A stretch of DNA of 64,000 nt from Pigmentiphaga kullae. Lineage in GTDB: Bacteria > Pseudomonadota > Gammaproteobacteria > Burkholderiales > Burkholderiaceae_B. Position numbers and translations under genes: made by a program. The DNA lies in assembly GCF_004216695.1 (NCBI RefSeq), contig NZ_SGXC01000001.1, positions 2,232,001-2,296,000 on the forward strand, in the 5' to 3' direction. Shown here one piece after another: positions 49,264-59,391 of the stretch; position 1 is the first letter of the stretch; each line of letters starts with the position of its first letter. The notes beneath the pieces were generated by a model. It made no database searches and was not told the origin of the DNA. It worked only from the letters and a program-made list of their open reading frames with translations.

Positions 49264-50627
49264 ACCGCCGGTCGCTGCTCGTCCGGCTGGGCTGCGCCGC
49301 GGCGCTGATGATCCTGCTGGCGCTGGCGGCGGGGGGCGCGGGGCTCACGCTGATCTTCGATCGCCAGATGGAGCGGCGCGCGGTGGCCGAACTGAGCCTG
49401 TACCTGAAGGCGCTGGCCGCGCAGGTCCGCCTGGACGCCGACGGGACGATGGGGCTGGAGGCCACGCCCAGCGATCCGCGCTTCGAACAGCCCTATGGCG
49501 GCCTGTACTGGCAGATCGACGGCCCCGGGCGCCAGCAGCTGCGTTCACGCTCGCTGTGGGACGAGGCCCTGCCCACCGTCGATACGCCGCCGGGGCGCCC
49601 CCTGCGGGCGCGCTGGATAGACGGGCCGGAGAGATCCCGCCTGCTGTCGGTCGAGCGCACCATCGTCCTGGACGATACCGCCACCGACACGAAGGTCCAC
49701 CTGCTGGTGGCGCTCGACCGCGCCGACCTGCAGGCCGAACGCCGCTCGTTCCTGAGCCTGCTCGTTCCCTCGCTGGTCGGGCTGGGCCTGCTGCTCATCA
49801 TCGCCATGGCCGGGTTCATCCATCTGGCGCTGCGGCCTTTCCGCGATCTCCAGGCCCACTTGCAGGCGGTGCGCAGCGGGCACGGCCGCGAGCTGCCGCG
49901 CGGCGTGCCCGACGAAGTCCAGCCGGTGGTGGACGAGCTGAACCGGCTGCTGGCCTTCCACGATGCCTCGCTCGAACGCGCGCGCACCCAGGCCGGCGAC
50001 CTGGCGCATGGCCTGAAGACGCCGCTGGCCGTCATGGGCGCGGCGGCTCGGCGGGCCCGCGACGGTGGCCAGGCGGCGCTGGCCGACGAGATCGACGAGC
50101 AGGTCGGCGCCATGCGGCGCCAGGTCGACCGCACGCTGGCCCGCGCCCGCGCCGGCATGGCGGCCGCCCTCGGGTATCGCTCGACGCCGGTGGGCGACGC
50201 GGTGAACAAGACCCTGCGCGCGCTGCAGACGCTGCCGGGCGCGCAGTCGCTGGACTGGGACGCCGAGGTCGCCCCGGGGCTCTGCTTCGCGGGCGACGAG
50301 GGCGATCTGATGGAAATCCTCGGCAATCTGTTGGACAACGCGCGCAAGTGGGCACACGGCCAGATCCGGCTCGTGGCGCGCGAAGCCGGTGCAAGGGACT
50401 GGACGCTGGTCATCGAGGACGACGGCCCGGGGCTGCCCGAGGACGAAGCCCTGCGCATCGAGCGGGGCCGCCGCTGGGACGAGTCCCGCCCGGGCACGGG
50501 TTTCGGCCTGGCGATCGCCCGGGATCTGGTCGAGGCCTACCGGGGCGTGATCGGTTTCTCGCGTTCCCCGGATCTGGGCGGCCTTCGTGTTTCCATCACC
50601 TTACCAGGCCACCAGAAAAAGGAGTAA
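49260..50627 (+). CDS. Membrane sensor histidine kinase
   Basis: A 455-residue kinase. Membrane helices lie at about residues 12-32 and 166-190 and flank a periplasmic sensor domain of about 130 residues. A HAMP-like linker follows, then the dimerisation His250 in GDLAHGLKTPLAV. The ATPase part has the N box NLLDNARKW and the G boxes EDDGPGLP and GTGFGLAIARDL. This layout resembles PhoQ/QseC-type kinases. The signal is unknown. Confidence 0.94.
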   Translation: MNRRSLLVRLGCAAALMILLALAAGGAGLTLIFDRQMERRAVAELSLYLKALAAQVRLDADGTMGLEATPSDPRFEQPYGGLYWQIDGPGRQQLRSRSLWDEALPTVDTPPGRPLRARWIDGPERSRLLSVERTIVLDDTATDTKVHLLVALDRADLQAERRSFLSLLVPSLVGLGLLLIIAMAGFIHLALRPFRDLQAHLQAVRSGHGRELPRGVPDEVQPVVDELNRLLAFHDASLERARTQAGDLAHGLKTPLAVMGAAARRARDGGQAALADEIDEQVGAMRRQVDRTLARARAGMAAALGYRSTPVGDAVNKTLRALQTLPGAQSLDWDAEVAPGLCFAGDEGDLMEILGNLLDNARKWAHGQIRLVAREAGARDWTLVIEDDGPGLPEDEALRIERGRRWDESRPGTGFGLAIARDLVEAYRGVIGFSRSPDLGGLRVSITLPGHQKKE

Positions 50628-50702
50628 GTGGTCGCTTTAATCAATATTCCCGGTATCCGGATTTCATGGACGCGGCTGTCAAGAAAAATCTGATCGATGA
50701 GA

Positions 50703-50722
50703 AATCCTCAATTTGGAGGATT
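50703..50722. promoter_or_regulatory. Inverted repeat ahead of lipoprotein copy C
   Basis: AATCCTC and GAGGATT form a perfect 7-bp inverted repeat around AATTTG, 76 bases before the lipoprotein start and 76 bases after the kinase stop. No T-run follows, so an operator is more likely than a terminator. The surrounding 170 bases are AT-rich and hold no gene. Confidence 0.45.
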
Positions 50723-50797
50723 GTCGCCGGGAAGTACGCCTCCTAGGATGCAGATGGCCATCGAGCCATTCCAAGAAAACACCCTGGGGGAATCCAG

Positions 50798-51691
50798 ATG
50801 CACCATGTCCTGAAAACCACCGGCGCCGCTGTCGCGCTGGCCCTGCTGGCCGCCTGTGGCGGCAGCGACGATCCCGCCAAGCCCACCTATTCCGAGAAGC
50901 AGCTCCAGGAGCTCGCCTTCGATGTGATAGGTATCAGCCTGGGCGTGCCGCAGGTCACGATGTCCGCGGCCGGCCAGGCACTCAGCTTCCTGGACGATGG
51001 CGCGCCGAGCGGTCCCCAGCCGTGTGACGACGGCGGCACCTATACGGCCACGCTTACTCGGGCCGGCAGCGGCCCCATCCCGGGCAACGGCGACAAGGTC
51101 GACATCCAGTTCGACCGGTGCAATGACGATGACGTGGTGCTGACAGGCAAGACGACTGTCACGTTCAGCGACGTCAGCGGCGACATCTTCGATGACGACG
51201 AGCCGGCCGCGGCGACGATGACGTTTCCGTTCCGCGGCATGAAAGTGGACGACGACACCACGCTGGACGGCGATTTCGTGCTGAAGGCGGCTACCACGCC
51301 CGGTGGCGCTCCGGACACCGACGACGGCACGAGCACCCTGAAGATCTCGGGCGCGGTCAAGCTGACCGAAAGCGGCGTGTCGATGGAGATCAGCGAGTAT
51401 GCCTCCGAGTTCAGCACCGACCATGCCACGGACACCGACACGATGACCAAGGTCGACTACCGGGCCAAGGGTTCCCGCTCGCCGCTGGGCGAGTTCGACT
51501 ACCGGGTGTCGATGACTTCGCCCGTCGTGGCCCGGATCGCTTTCGGCGAGCTGATCAGCGGCGGCCTGCGCGCCAAGACCGACGCCGAGACCGTCGATAC
51601 GACCATCGCCACTTCGGACAAGGGCGTCACGACGATCTCCGTCAAGTCTTCCTCGGGCAAGAGCACGTCGATCGCCGAGGGCGACCTGTAA
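50798..51691 (+). CDS. Lipoprotein of an unrecognised three-member family, copy C
   Basis: A 297-residue predicted lipoprotein with lipid Cys20 in LALLAACGGSD. The Cys pair is Cys76 (GPQPCDDGG) and Cys108 (FDRCNDDD), around a shorter acidic loop (PGNGDKVD). Shared family motifs are TVTFSDVSGDIFDDDEP, LGEFDYRVSMTSPVV and ISVKSSSGKS. The leader GGGGGAATCC ahead of the ATG repeats that of copy B. It follows the two-component operon and is convergent with the tartrate dehydratase gene. No function is known. Confidence 0.82.
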   Translation: MHHVLKTTGAAVALALLAACGGSDDPAKPTYSEKQLQELAFDVIGISLGVPQVTMSAAGQALSFLDDGAPSGPQPCDDGGTYTATLTRAGSGPIPGNGDKVDIQFDRCNDDDVVLTGKTTVTFSDVSGDIFDDDEPAAATMTFPFRGMKVDDDTTLDGDFVLKAATTPGGAPDTDDGTSTLKISGAVKLTESGVSMEISEYASEFSTDHATDTDTMTKVDYRAKGSRSPLGEFDYRVSMTSPVVARIAFGELISGGLRAKTDAETVDTTIATSDKGVTTISVKSSSGKSTSIAEGDL

Positions 51692-51714
51692 ACGCAAGGA
51701 GCGGACTGGCGGAT

Positions 51715-52884
51715 CTACTCCGCCAGTTGCCGCATCTCCGCGTACAGGTCGCTCTTGCCCTCGAAGCCGATGCCTGGCAGCTCGGGCATGACGATGTGTC
51801 CGTTCTGGACCCGCACGCCGTCGGGGAAGCCGCCGTAGGGCTGGAACAGGTCCGGATAGCTTTCGTTGCCGCCCAGCCCCAGCCCGGCGGCGATGTTCAG
51901 CGACATCTGGTGCCCGCCATGGGGAATGCAGCGGCGCGGCGACCAGCCGTGCGTGCGCAGCACCTGTAGCGTGCGCTCGTATTCGACCAGGCCGTAGGAC
52001 AGCGCGCAATCGAACTGCAGCCAGTCGCGGTCCGGCCGCATGCCGCCGTAGCGGATCAGGTTGCGGGCGTCCTGGTGGCTGAACAGATTCTCGCCGGTGG
52101 CCATGGGGCCCGGATAGTATTCGGCCAGCGCGGCCTGCAAGGCGTAGTCCAGCGGATCGCCGGCCTCCTCGTACCAGAACAGGGGATAGTCGCGCAGCAT
52201 CTTCGCGTAGGCGATGGCGGTATCCAGGTCGAAGCGGCCGTTGGCGTCCACCGCCAGCTGCCCGCGGCCCTCGATCTCGGCCAATACCGCTTCGATGCGC
52301 CGGCGGTCCTCGTCGATGGAGGCGCCGCCTATCTTCATCTTGACCACGTCGTAGCCGCGCTCCAGGTACGAGCGCATCTCGGCGCGCAGGGCCGACAAAT
52401 CCTTGCCCGGGTAGTAATAGCCGCCGGCGGCGTAGACGAACACGCGCGGATCGGCCGTCACGCCATGGCGTTCGGCCAGCAGGCGGAACAGGGGCTTGCC
52501 TTCGATCTTGGCCACGGCATCCCAGACCGCCATGTCTATCGTGCCTACGGCCACCGAGCGTTCACCGTGCCCGCCGGGTTTTTCGTTGGACATCGCGGCG
52601 GCCCAGACGCGGTGCGGATCCAGGTTGGTGCCGGCATCGTTCAGCAGCGACTTCGGATCGGCCTCGAGAATGCGCGGCGCGAAGCGTTCGCGGATCAGTC
52701 CGCCCTGGCCGTAGCGGCCATTGGAGTTGAAGCCGTAGCCGATCACCCGCTTGCCGTCGCGCACCGCGTCGGTGACCACGGCCACGAGGCTGCTGGTCAT
52801 CCTGGAGAAGTCGATGTAGGCGTTGCGGATGGGCGAGGAGATGGGCTTGGTGACTTCGCGGATTTCAAGGATGCGGACGGACAT
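51715..52884 (-). CDS. tarD: D(-)-tartrate dehydratase (enolase superfamily)
   Basis: A 389-residue enzyme. Lys182 and Lys184 (VVKMKIGG), metal ligands Asp213, Glu239 and Glu265 (AVDANG, WYEEAGDP, TGENL) and His322 (CIPHGGHQMSL) fall at exactly the residue numbers I recall for the characterised Bradyrhizobium D-tartrate dehydratase, which has the same length. It would convert D-tartrate to oxaloacetate with Mg2+. A LysR gene is divergent from it. No tartrate transporter is adjacent, though a Bug protein elsewhere could serve. Confidence 0.9.
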   Translation of the reverse strand: MSVRILEIREVTKPISSPIRNAYIDFSRMTSSLVAVVTDAVRDGKRVIGYGFNSNGRYGQGGLIRERFAPRILEADPKSLLNDAGTNLDPHRVWAAAMSNEKPGGHGERSVAVGTIDMAVWDAVAKIEGKPLFRLLAERHGVTADPRVFVYAAGGYYYPGKDLSALRAEMRSYLERGYDVVKMKIGGASIDEDRRRIEAVLAEIEGRGQLAVDANGRFDLDTAIAYAKMLRDYPLFWYEEAGDPLDYALQAALAEYYPGPMATGENLFSHQDARNLIRYGGMRPDRDWLQFDCALSYGLVEYERTLQVLRTHGWSPRRCIPHGGHQMSLNIAAGLGLGGNESYPDLFQPYGGFPDGVRVQNGHIVMPELPGIGFEGKSDLYAEMRQLAE

Positions 52885-52978
52885 GGATACTCCAGAAGGG
52901 CCGGGCGGATGGCCGGCTGCGTGGACGTATCATGCCGTTTGCCGCACGGGGCGGCCAATGCTAGTTTTCTCTTTTTCC

Positions 52979-52993
52979 ATGCTCTGTAAGCAT
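52979..52993. promoter_or_regulatory. LysR-type binding site (T-N11-A) ahead of the regulator
   Basis: ATGCTCTGTAAGCAT has perfect 5-bp arms and fits the LysR T-N11-A rule. It ends 5 bases before the LysR start codon, in the 114-base spacer shared with the tartrate dehydratase gene. It is probably the autoregulatory site; the activation site for the dehydratase could be the same or a second weaker one. Confidence 0.6.
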
Positions 52994-52998
52994 CGGCC

Positions 52999-53952
52999 AT
53001 GAACCTGATCTGGCTGGAAGATTTCCTGGTCCTTGCCGAGTGCGGCAACTTCTCGCGTGCGGCCGAGCTGCGGCACATGACCCAGCCGGCCTTCAGCCGC
53101 CGCATACGCATGCTGGAGGAATGGCTGGGCGTGACCCTGTTCGACCGGGCCACGCATCCGGTCACCCTGACGGAAACGGGCCTGTGGTTCCGGACCACGG
53201 CCCAGGACATGCTGGCGCGCGTGGAGCGCATCCCGGACGAGGCGCGCCGGGTGGCGCAGGCCAGTTCGGCCACGCTGCGCTTCGCGGCCACGCATGCCCT
53301 GTCGCTGACCTTCCTGCCCGATTGGCTGCGCGGCCTGGAGTCCGGCCTGAGCCTGGGCCCCATCCAGCTGGTGTCGGACGTCGCCCAGCAGTGCGAGGCG
53401 CTGATGACCCAGGGGCGGGCGCAGTTCTTCCTGTGCCACGCCCACGAGCAGGCGCCGGCGCGGCTGGATCCGTCGGCCTATCCGTCGGTCAAGGTGGGCG
53501 ACGACGTGCTGGTGCCCGTCTGCGCGCCGGACCGGCAGGGCCGGCCGCGTTTCATGCTGGGCGGGGCCTCGGGCAGGCGCGTGCCCATCCTGGCGTACAG
53601 CGCGGAGTCGGGCCTGGGCCGCATCGTCCGGGCCGTGCACGGGGCCGCGCTGGCGCGGCTGCGGGCCGACGTGGCGGTAACCGCCCACTTGGCGACGGTG
53701 TTGCAGTCGATGGCGCGCAGCGGCCGCGGCGTGGCCTGGCTGCCGGCCAGCCTGGTGGGCGACGAACTGGATCAGGGGAAACTGATGGAGGCGGGAGAGG
53801 CGTCCTGGCGCATCGCGCTGGACATCCGCCTGTACCGCCGCGGCGAGGCCGAGCCTGCCGCGGCCGAGGCGTTCTGGCGGGCCGCCGGCGCGGGGGCGCC
53901 GGGGCCGCGCGCAAGCGGCGGCGTCAGGTCGCCGAAGGCATCTCGATCTTGA
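52999..53952 (+). CDS. LysR-family regulator, probable control of D-tartrate dehydratase
   Basis: A 317-residue regulator. The HTH reads [20 protein letters not shown] then [19 protein letters not shown], the LysR start. The effector domain follows from residue 90. It is divergent from tarD, with a T-N11-A site between them, so D-tartrate is a reasonable effector guess. Its last 29 bases overlap the end of minE on the other strand. Confidence 0.92.
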   Translation: MNLIWLEDFLVLAECGNFSRAAELRHMTQPAFSRRIRMLEEWLGVTLFDRATHPVTLTETGLWFRTTAQDMLARVERIPDEARRVAQASSATLRFAATHALSLTFLPDWLRGLESGLSLGPIQLVSDVAQQCEALMTQGRAQFFLCHAHEQAPARLDPSAYPSVKVGDDVLVPVCAPDRQGRPRFMLGGASGRRVPILAYSAESGLGRIVRAVHGAALARLRADVAVTAHLATVLQSMARSGRGVAWLPASLVGDELDQGKLMEAGEASWRIALDIRLYRRGEAEPAAAEAFWRAAGAGAPGPRASGGVRSPKASRS

Positions 53953-54184
53953 CTTCCAGCACTTCCAGGGTGTCCTGGCGTTCCAGGTGCACCTTGATGT
54001 CGTCCGGATTGATCTTGACGTACTTCGAGATGACGGCCACCAGCTCTTTCTGCAACTGCGGCAGGTAGTCGGCCGAGGCGCCGGCGCCCGATCGTTCGTG
54101 GGCGAGAATGATCTGCAACCGTTCCTTGGCGACGCCGGCCGTCGAAGGCTTTTTCTGTCCTAGGAAAAAGGAGAGCAGCGACAT
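53924..54184 (-). CDS. minE: Cell division topological specificity factor MinE
   Basis: An 86-residue protein of normal length. The N-terminal membrane-targeting and MinD-contact part reads [30 protein letters not shown] (shown here in pieces: [21 protein letters not shown]). The C-terminal dimerisation domain has [15 protein letters not shown]. It stimulates MinD ATPase and drives pole-to-pole oscillation. Last gene of minCDE, 3 bases after minD; its 3' end overlaps the convergent LysR gene. Confidence 0.96.
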   Translation of the reverse strand: MSLLSFFLGQKKPSTAGVAKERLQIILAHERSGAGASADYLPQLQKELVAVISKYVKINPDDIKVHLERQDTLEVLEVKIEMPSAT

Positions 54185-54187
54185 CGA

Positions 54188-55003
54188 TTATTTCCCTCCG
54201 AACAGACGCTTGAACAGGCCGGGCTTCTCGTAATCGATGAAACGCAGCGGTTTGTCCTCGCCCAGGTAGCGGTCGACGACGTCCTGGTAGGCCTCGGCCA
54301 CCGAGGTGCCCTTCAGGTGGATCGCGGGCAGGCCCTGGTTCGAGGCCTGCAGCACGTCTTCGGATTCGGGAATGACGCCGATCAGCTTGATGCGCAGGAT
54401 GTCCTCGACATCCTTGAGCGACAGCATTTCGCCGTCGGCCACGCGCTTGGCGTTGTAGCGCGTCAGCAGCAGGTGCTCCTTGACGGGGTCTTCGCCGTTG
54501 ACGGCGCGGCGCGACTTGGCCGACAGGATGCCCAGGATGCGGTCCGAGTCGCGCACCGACGAGACTTCCGGATTGGTCACGACCAGCGCGTCGTCGGCGA
54601 AGTAGGCCGCCATCAGCGCGCCGGACTCGATGCCGGCGGGCGAGTCGCAGACGATGTATTCGAAGTCCATCTCTTTCAGGCCTTCCATGACCTTTTCCAC
54701 GCCTTCCTGCGTCAGCGCGTCCTTGTCGCGCGTTTGCGAGGCCGGCAGGATGTAGAGATTGTCGAGCTGCTTGTCGCGGATCAGGGCCTGGTTCAGGGTG
54801 GCTTCGCCCTGGACGACGTTGATCAGGTCGTAGACCACGCGGCGTTCGCAACCCATGATCAGGTCGAGGTTGCGCAGGCCGACGTCGAAGTCGATCACGG
54901 CGGTCTTATGGCCGCGCAGTGCCAGTCCTGCCGAGAAGGCGGCGCTGGAGGTGGTCTTGCCGACGCCGCCTTTGCCTGAAGTCACGACAACGATACGTGC
55001 CAT
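54188..55003 (-). CDS. minD: Septum site-determining ATPase MinD
   Basis: A 271-residue deviant Walker A ATPase. The motif KGGVGKTT holds the signature Lys11 and the P-loop Lys16. DFDVGLRNLDLIMGCERRVVYD and VCDSPAGIESGA are classic. The C-terminal amphipathic helix (EKPGLFKRLFGGK) anchors it to the membrane. It recruits MinC to block Z-ring assembly away from mid-cell. It lies between minC (20 bases) and minE (3 bases). Confidence 0.98.
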   Translation of the reverse strand: MARIVVVTSGKGGVGKTTSSAAFSAGLALRGHKTAVIDFDVGLRNLDLIMGCERRVVYDLINVVQGEATLNQALIRDKQLDNLYILPASQTRDKDALTQEGVEKVMEGLKEMDFEYIVCDSPAGIESGALMAAYFADDALVVTNPEVSSVRDSDRILGILSAKSRRAVNGEDPVKEHLLLTRYNAKRVADGEMLSLKDVEDILRIKLIGVIPESEDVLQASNQGLPAIHLKGTSVAEAYQDVVDRYLGEDKPLRFIDYEKPGLFKRLFGGK

Positions 55004-55023
55004 GGGGAGTGGATCCTTATGAG

Positions 55024-55818
55024 TTAGATGGGCAACGGTTCGACCAGCAGTTTCTCGCCGTCGAGGCGGATCAGTGCCGGTTTGTCCTGGATGTCGGGGG
55101 AAAGGGCCGTGGCCAGCGTCCGGTAGACGCCGGCCACGGCGACCAGCTCGGCTTCGAGCCGGGTGGTGAAGATGCGCGCCTTGGTGTCGCCGCGGGCGCC
55201 CGCCATGGCCTTGCCGCGCAGCGGCCCGTAGACGTGGATGTTGCCGTCGGCGATCACCTCGGCGCCGTGGCTGACCACGCCCATGACGATCAGATCGGCA
55301 TGGCGGGCGTAGACCCGCTGGCCCGAGCGCAGGGGCTTGTCGATGACCATGGTCGGCACGGCGTGCGGCGCCGCGGGCGGCTGCTCGGCCACGGTTTCGG
55401 TGGCGGGCGGGGTTTCCGGCTGGCTGGGGGCGGGAGCCGGCGCGGCCTGGGCGGCTGGCGCGGGTTCCGGCTCGGCGGCGGCCTCGGGCTCGGGCGCGGG
55501 CGACCGGGCCGGTGCGGCGGGCAGCGACAACAGGGCCAGGCCGGCCTGGCGCGCCGATTCGGCCAGATCCGCCGGAGCCATGATGCCTATGGTCGGCAGG
55601 CCGTGCCGCTTCAGGGCCTCGGCCAATTGGTTCCAGTCGAGCGGTTCGGCCAGCCGCGAGGCGTCGATGACCACCGGCTCGTCTTCGAAGAAGCCGGCGG
55701 CTTCCTCCATCCGCTGGTCCAGCGCGGCCAGCACGGCCCGGAGGTCGGAGGAATGCAACACCACGCGAATGGCGTAGAGCGAGGTGCTCTTGATATCAAG
55801 TACGGGACTGGCTTCCAT
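55024..55818 (-). CDS. minC: Septum site-determining inhibitor MinC
   Basis: A 264-residue protein. The N-terminal FtsZ-binding domain ([20 protein letters not shown]) is joined to the C-terminal beta-helix domain ([41 protein letters not shown]) by a linker of about 60 residues made mostly of Ala, Pro, Glu and Gln. That linker is longer than in E. coli MinC (231 residues). I chose the ATG at 55818 over one at 55839 because the domain starts there. It inhibits FtsZ polymerisation when bound to MinD. Confidence 0.95.
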   Translation of the reverse strand: MEASPVLDIKSTSLYAIRVVLHSSDLRAVLAALDQRMEEAAGFFEDEPVVIDASRLAEPLDWNQLAEALKRHGLPTIGIMAPADLAESARQAGLALLSLPAAPARSPAPEPEAAAEPEPAPAAQAAPAPAPSQPETPPATETVAEQPPAAPHAVPTMVIDKPLRSGQRVYARHADLIVMGVVSHGAEVIADGNIHVYGPLRGKAMAGARGDTKARIFTTRLEAELVAVAGVYRTLATALSPDIQDKPALIRLDGEKLLVEPLPI

Positions 55819-55900
55819 GGGCGGCGCCGAATGGCGCAAATGCGCAAAGTCCAGATTCTACCGGTACGCGGCGCTTCCTGGGCGTTAGCGGTTGTGTCGA

Positions 55901-55984
55901 GTGGGAGGGGAAGCCCACCCCCTACCCGCTGACGCGGGCCCCCTCAAGGGGGCGGCGCTGGCGGACCGGCCAAGCCGGATCCGC
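55901..55984. repeat. Cluster of four hairpins, possible dispersed intergenic element
   Basis: Four inverted repeats lie end to end: GTGGG/CCCAC (55901-55918), CCCGC/GCGGG (55925-55938), CCCCCT/AGGGGG (55939-55952) and GCGGACCGGC with GCCGG-A-TCCGC (55961-55984). They fill the spacer between minC and glnS, right after the glnS stop on the minus strand. The CCCCCTCAAGGGGG core resembles sequences I have seen between genes in related bacteria, so it may be a repeated element. Only one copy is in this window. Confidence 0.5.
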
Positions 55985-56017
55985 GGCGCCCTGGGTCTAG
56001 TATCAGTTGGGGATCCT

Positions 56018-57781
<1,764 letters not shown>

Positions 57782-57827
57782 CGTTGTATGGGTTGGACGA
57801 AGTGTCCCTGTTTCGATTTTGCCATAA

Positions 57828-57843
57828 CTAGGGTTCCCCCTAG
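57828..57843. promoter_or_regulatory. Small hairpin ahead of glnS
   Basis: CTAGGG and CCCTAG form a perfect 6-bp stem around TTCC, between the sensor kinase stop and the glnS start on the minus strand. It may end the kinase transcript or shape the glnS leader. No T-run is present. Confidence 0.35.
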
Positions 57844-57888
57844 AGGCGGCCGCTTCAAGGACACCGGGTCCACGGTCTTCACCGGCGC

Positions 57889-59391
57889 CTACGCCGGGGT
57901 CAAGGGCAGCCTGACGTCCACCTGCAGGCCGCCGTGCGGCGCCTGCCCGAGGGAGATGCCGCCGCCATGGGCGCGCGCGATGGCGTCGACCAGCGCCAGC
58001 CCCAGTCCCACGTTGCCGGTCCGGCTGCGCGCCGCGTCCAGGCGCGAGAAGGGCTGCAGGGCTTCGGCGCGCCGCTCGAGCGGTATGCCCTTGCCGTGGT
58101 CCGCCACCGTCAGCAGGGCCTGGCCGTTGGCGGCGGACAGCGCGACGTGTATGGGCGGTGCCCCGTGCTGGAGCGCGTTGTTGATCAGGTTGTCGACCAG
58201 CCGCCCCAGTGCGACGGCATCGCCGGCCACCACCACGTCTTCGGCCGTCGAGGTGAGTTCGACCTGGCAGCCGGTGCCCTGCCAGGTGTGCAGCCGTTCC
58301 CGCAGCCAGTCGCCCAGGTCGATGGGGGTGAAGTGGTAGGTGGCGCGGTCGGTGCCGCGCACGAAGCCGATGAACTGGTCGACGATGTGCTGCATGTCCT
58401 CGGCGTCCTTGCGCAAACCGTCCTTGAGCGCCGGGTCGTCGACCATCTCGGTGCGCAGGCGCATCCTGGACAGCGGGCCCTTGAGGTCGTGCGGCAGGCC
58501 CGCCAGCAGCGTGCGGCGCACCGTGTCCGACTCGTTCAGCGCGTCGAGCATGGCGTTGAAGCGTTCGCCCAGGACCTGGGTTTCGTGCGGACCGGCCGGT
58601 TCCACCCGCTCCGGCTTGCCGGCCGCCAGGCGGTCGGCCGCATGGGCGAGCGAGGTGATGGGGCGCGTGATGTGCCAGGAGAACCAGGCGGCCAGCAGCA
58701 GGATCGCCCCCACCCCGCCCAGCCACATGACGATCAGGGGCGTCTTGACGGGCGGGCTGATGCGTTCCAGCGAAATCACCAGCCAGGACCGCATGAGCGG
58801 CTCCTCGTCGTTGCCCAGCCCGGGCGTGAGCGAAATGAACAGGGCGGGTTCGGGGCCGCGCGACAGGGCCACCCGCGAGCCGTCCGCCAACTGGGCGTTC
58901 AGGCGCTGGATCAGGCCCCGCATGGCGTGGCGGGGATCGTCGTCGGCCCAGCGCGGGGCCTCGCGCGGACCGCGGCGCTCGGGGCCGAAGCGGAATTCGC
59001 CGGACCGGTAGTCGGGCGGCATGCGCCCCCCCGGCAGCGGTTCGAAACGGGGGTGGGCCGGGCGGCCTTCCCGCCGTGGGTGCTCGCCGGGGCGCGGCCG
59101 GGGCGGCGCGGGCCGGGAGACCAGCCGCCATTCGCCCTGCGAGGCCGCCGCGACGAAGGCGGCGCGTTCGCTTTCGTCGATCTGCGCGATGGAGGCGCGC
59201 AGGGTGCGGATGGTGGTCGCCATGAGGTCCGGCGTGACGTTCTCGAGGACGTTGCGGCGGTAGTGCTCGATGGCCAGGAAGGTCGTGGCCTGCGCGACCA
59301 GCACCGCGCCCAGGATCAGCAGGACCAGGCGCGCGCGCAGCGAGCGCGGCATCAGGCGGCTCGCCCAGCCGCGAGGCGCGGGGCTGTTCAT
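57889..59391 (-). CDS. EnvZ-like sensor histidine kinase
   Basis: A 500-residue kinase. Membrane helices lie at about 20-42 and 218-240. The periplasmic part between them contains an unusual Pro/Arg/Gly-rich stretch (residues 92-145). A HAMP domain (TRPITSLAHAADRLAAGKPE) is followed by the His-box GLPHDLKGPLSRMRLR (His301) and the N box NLINNALQHG. This His-box is typical of EnvZ-type kinases. It overlaps the regulator gene upstream by 4 bp. Confidence 0.94.
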   Translation of the reverse strand: MNSPAPRGWASRLMPRSLRARLVLLILGAVLVAQATTFLAIEHYRRNVLENVTPDLMATTIRTLRASIAQIDESERAAFVAAASQGEWRLVSRPAPPRPRPGEHPRREGRPAHPRFEPLPGGRMPPDYRSGEFRFGPERRGPREAPRWADDDPRHAMRGLIQRLNAQLADGSRVALSRGPEPALFISLTPGLGNDEEPLMRSWLVISLERISPPVKTPLIVMWLGGVGAILLLAAWFSWHITRPITSLAHAADRLAAGKPERVEPAGPHETQVLGERFNAMLDALNESDTVRRTLLAGLPHDLKGPLSRMRLRTEMVDDPALKDGLRKDAEDMQHIVDQFIGFVRGTDRATYHFTPIDLGDWLRERLHTWQGTGCQVELTSTAEDVVVAGDAVALGRLVDNLINNALQHGAPPIHVALSAANGQALLTVADHGKGIPLERRAEALQPFSRLDAARSRTGNVGLGLALVDAIARAHGGGISLGQAPHGGLQVDVRLPLTPA

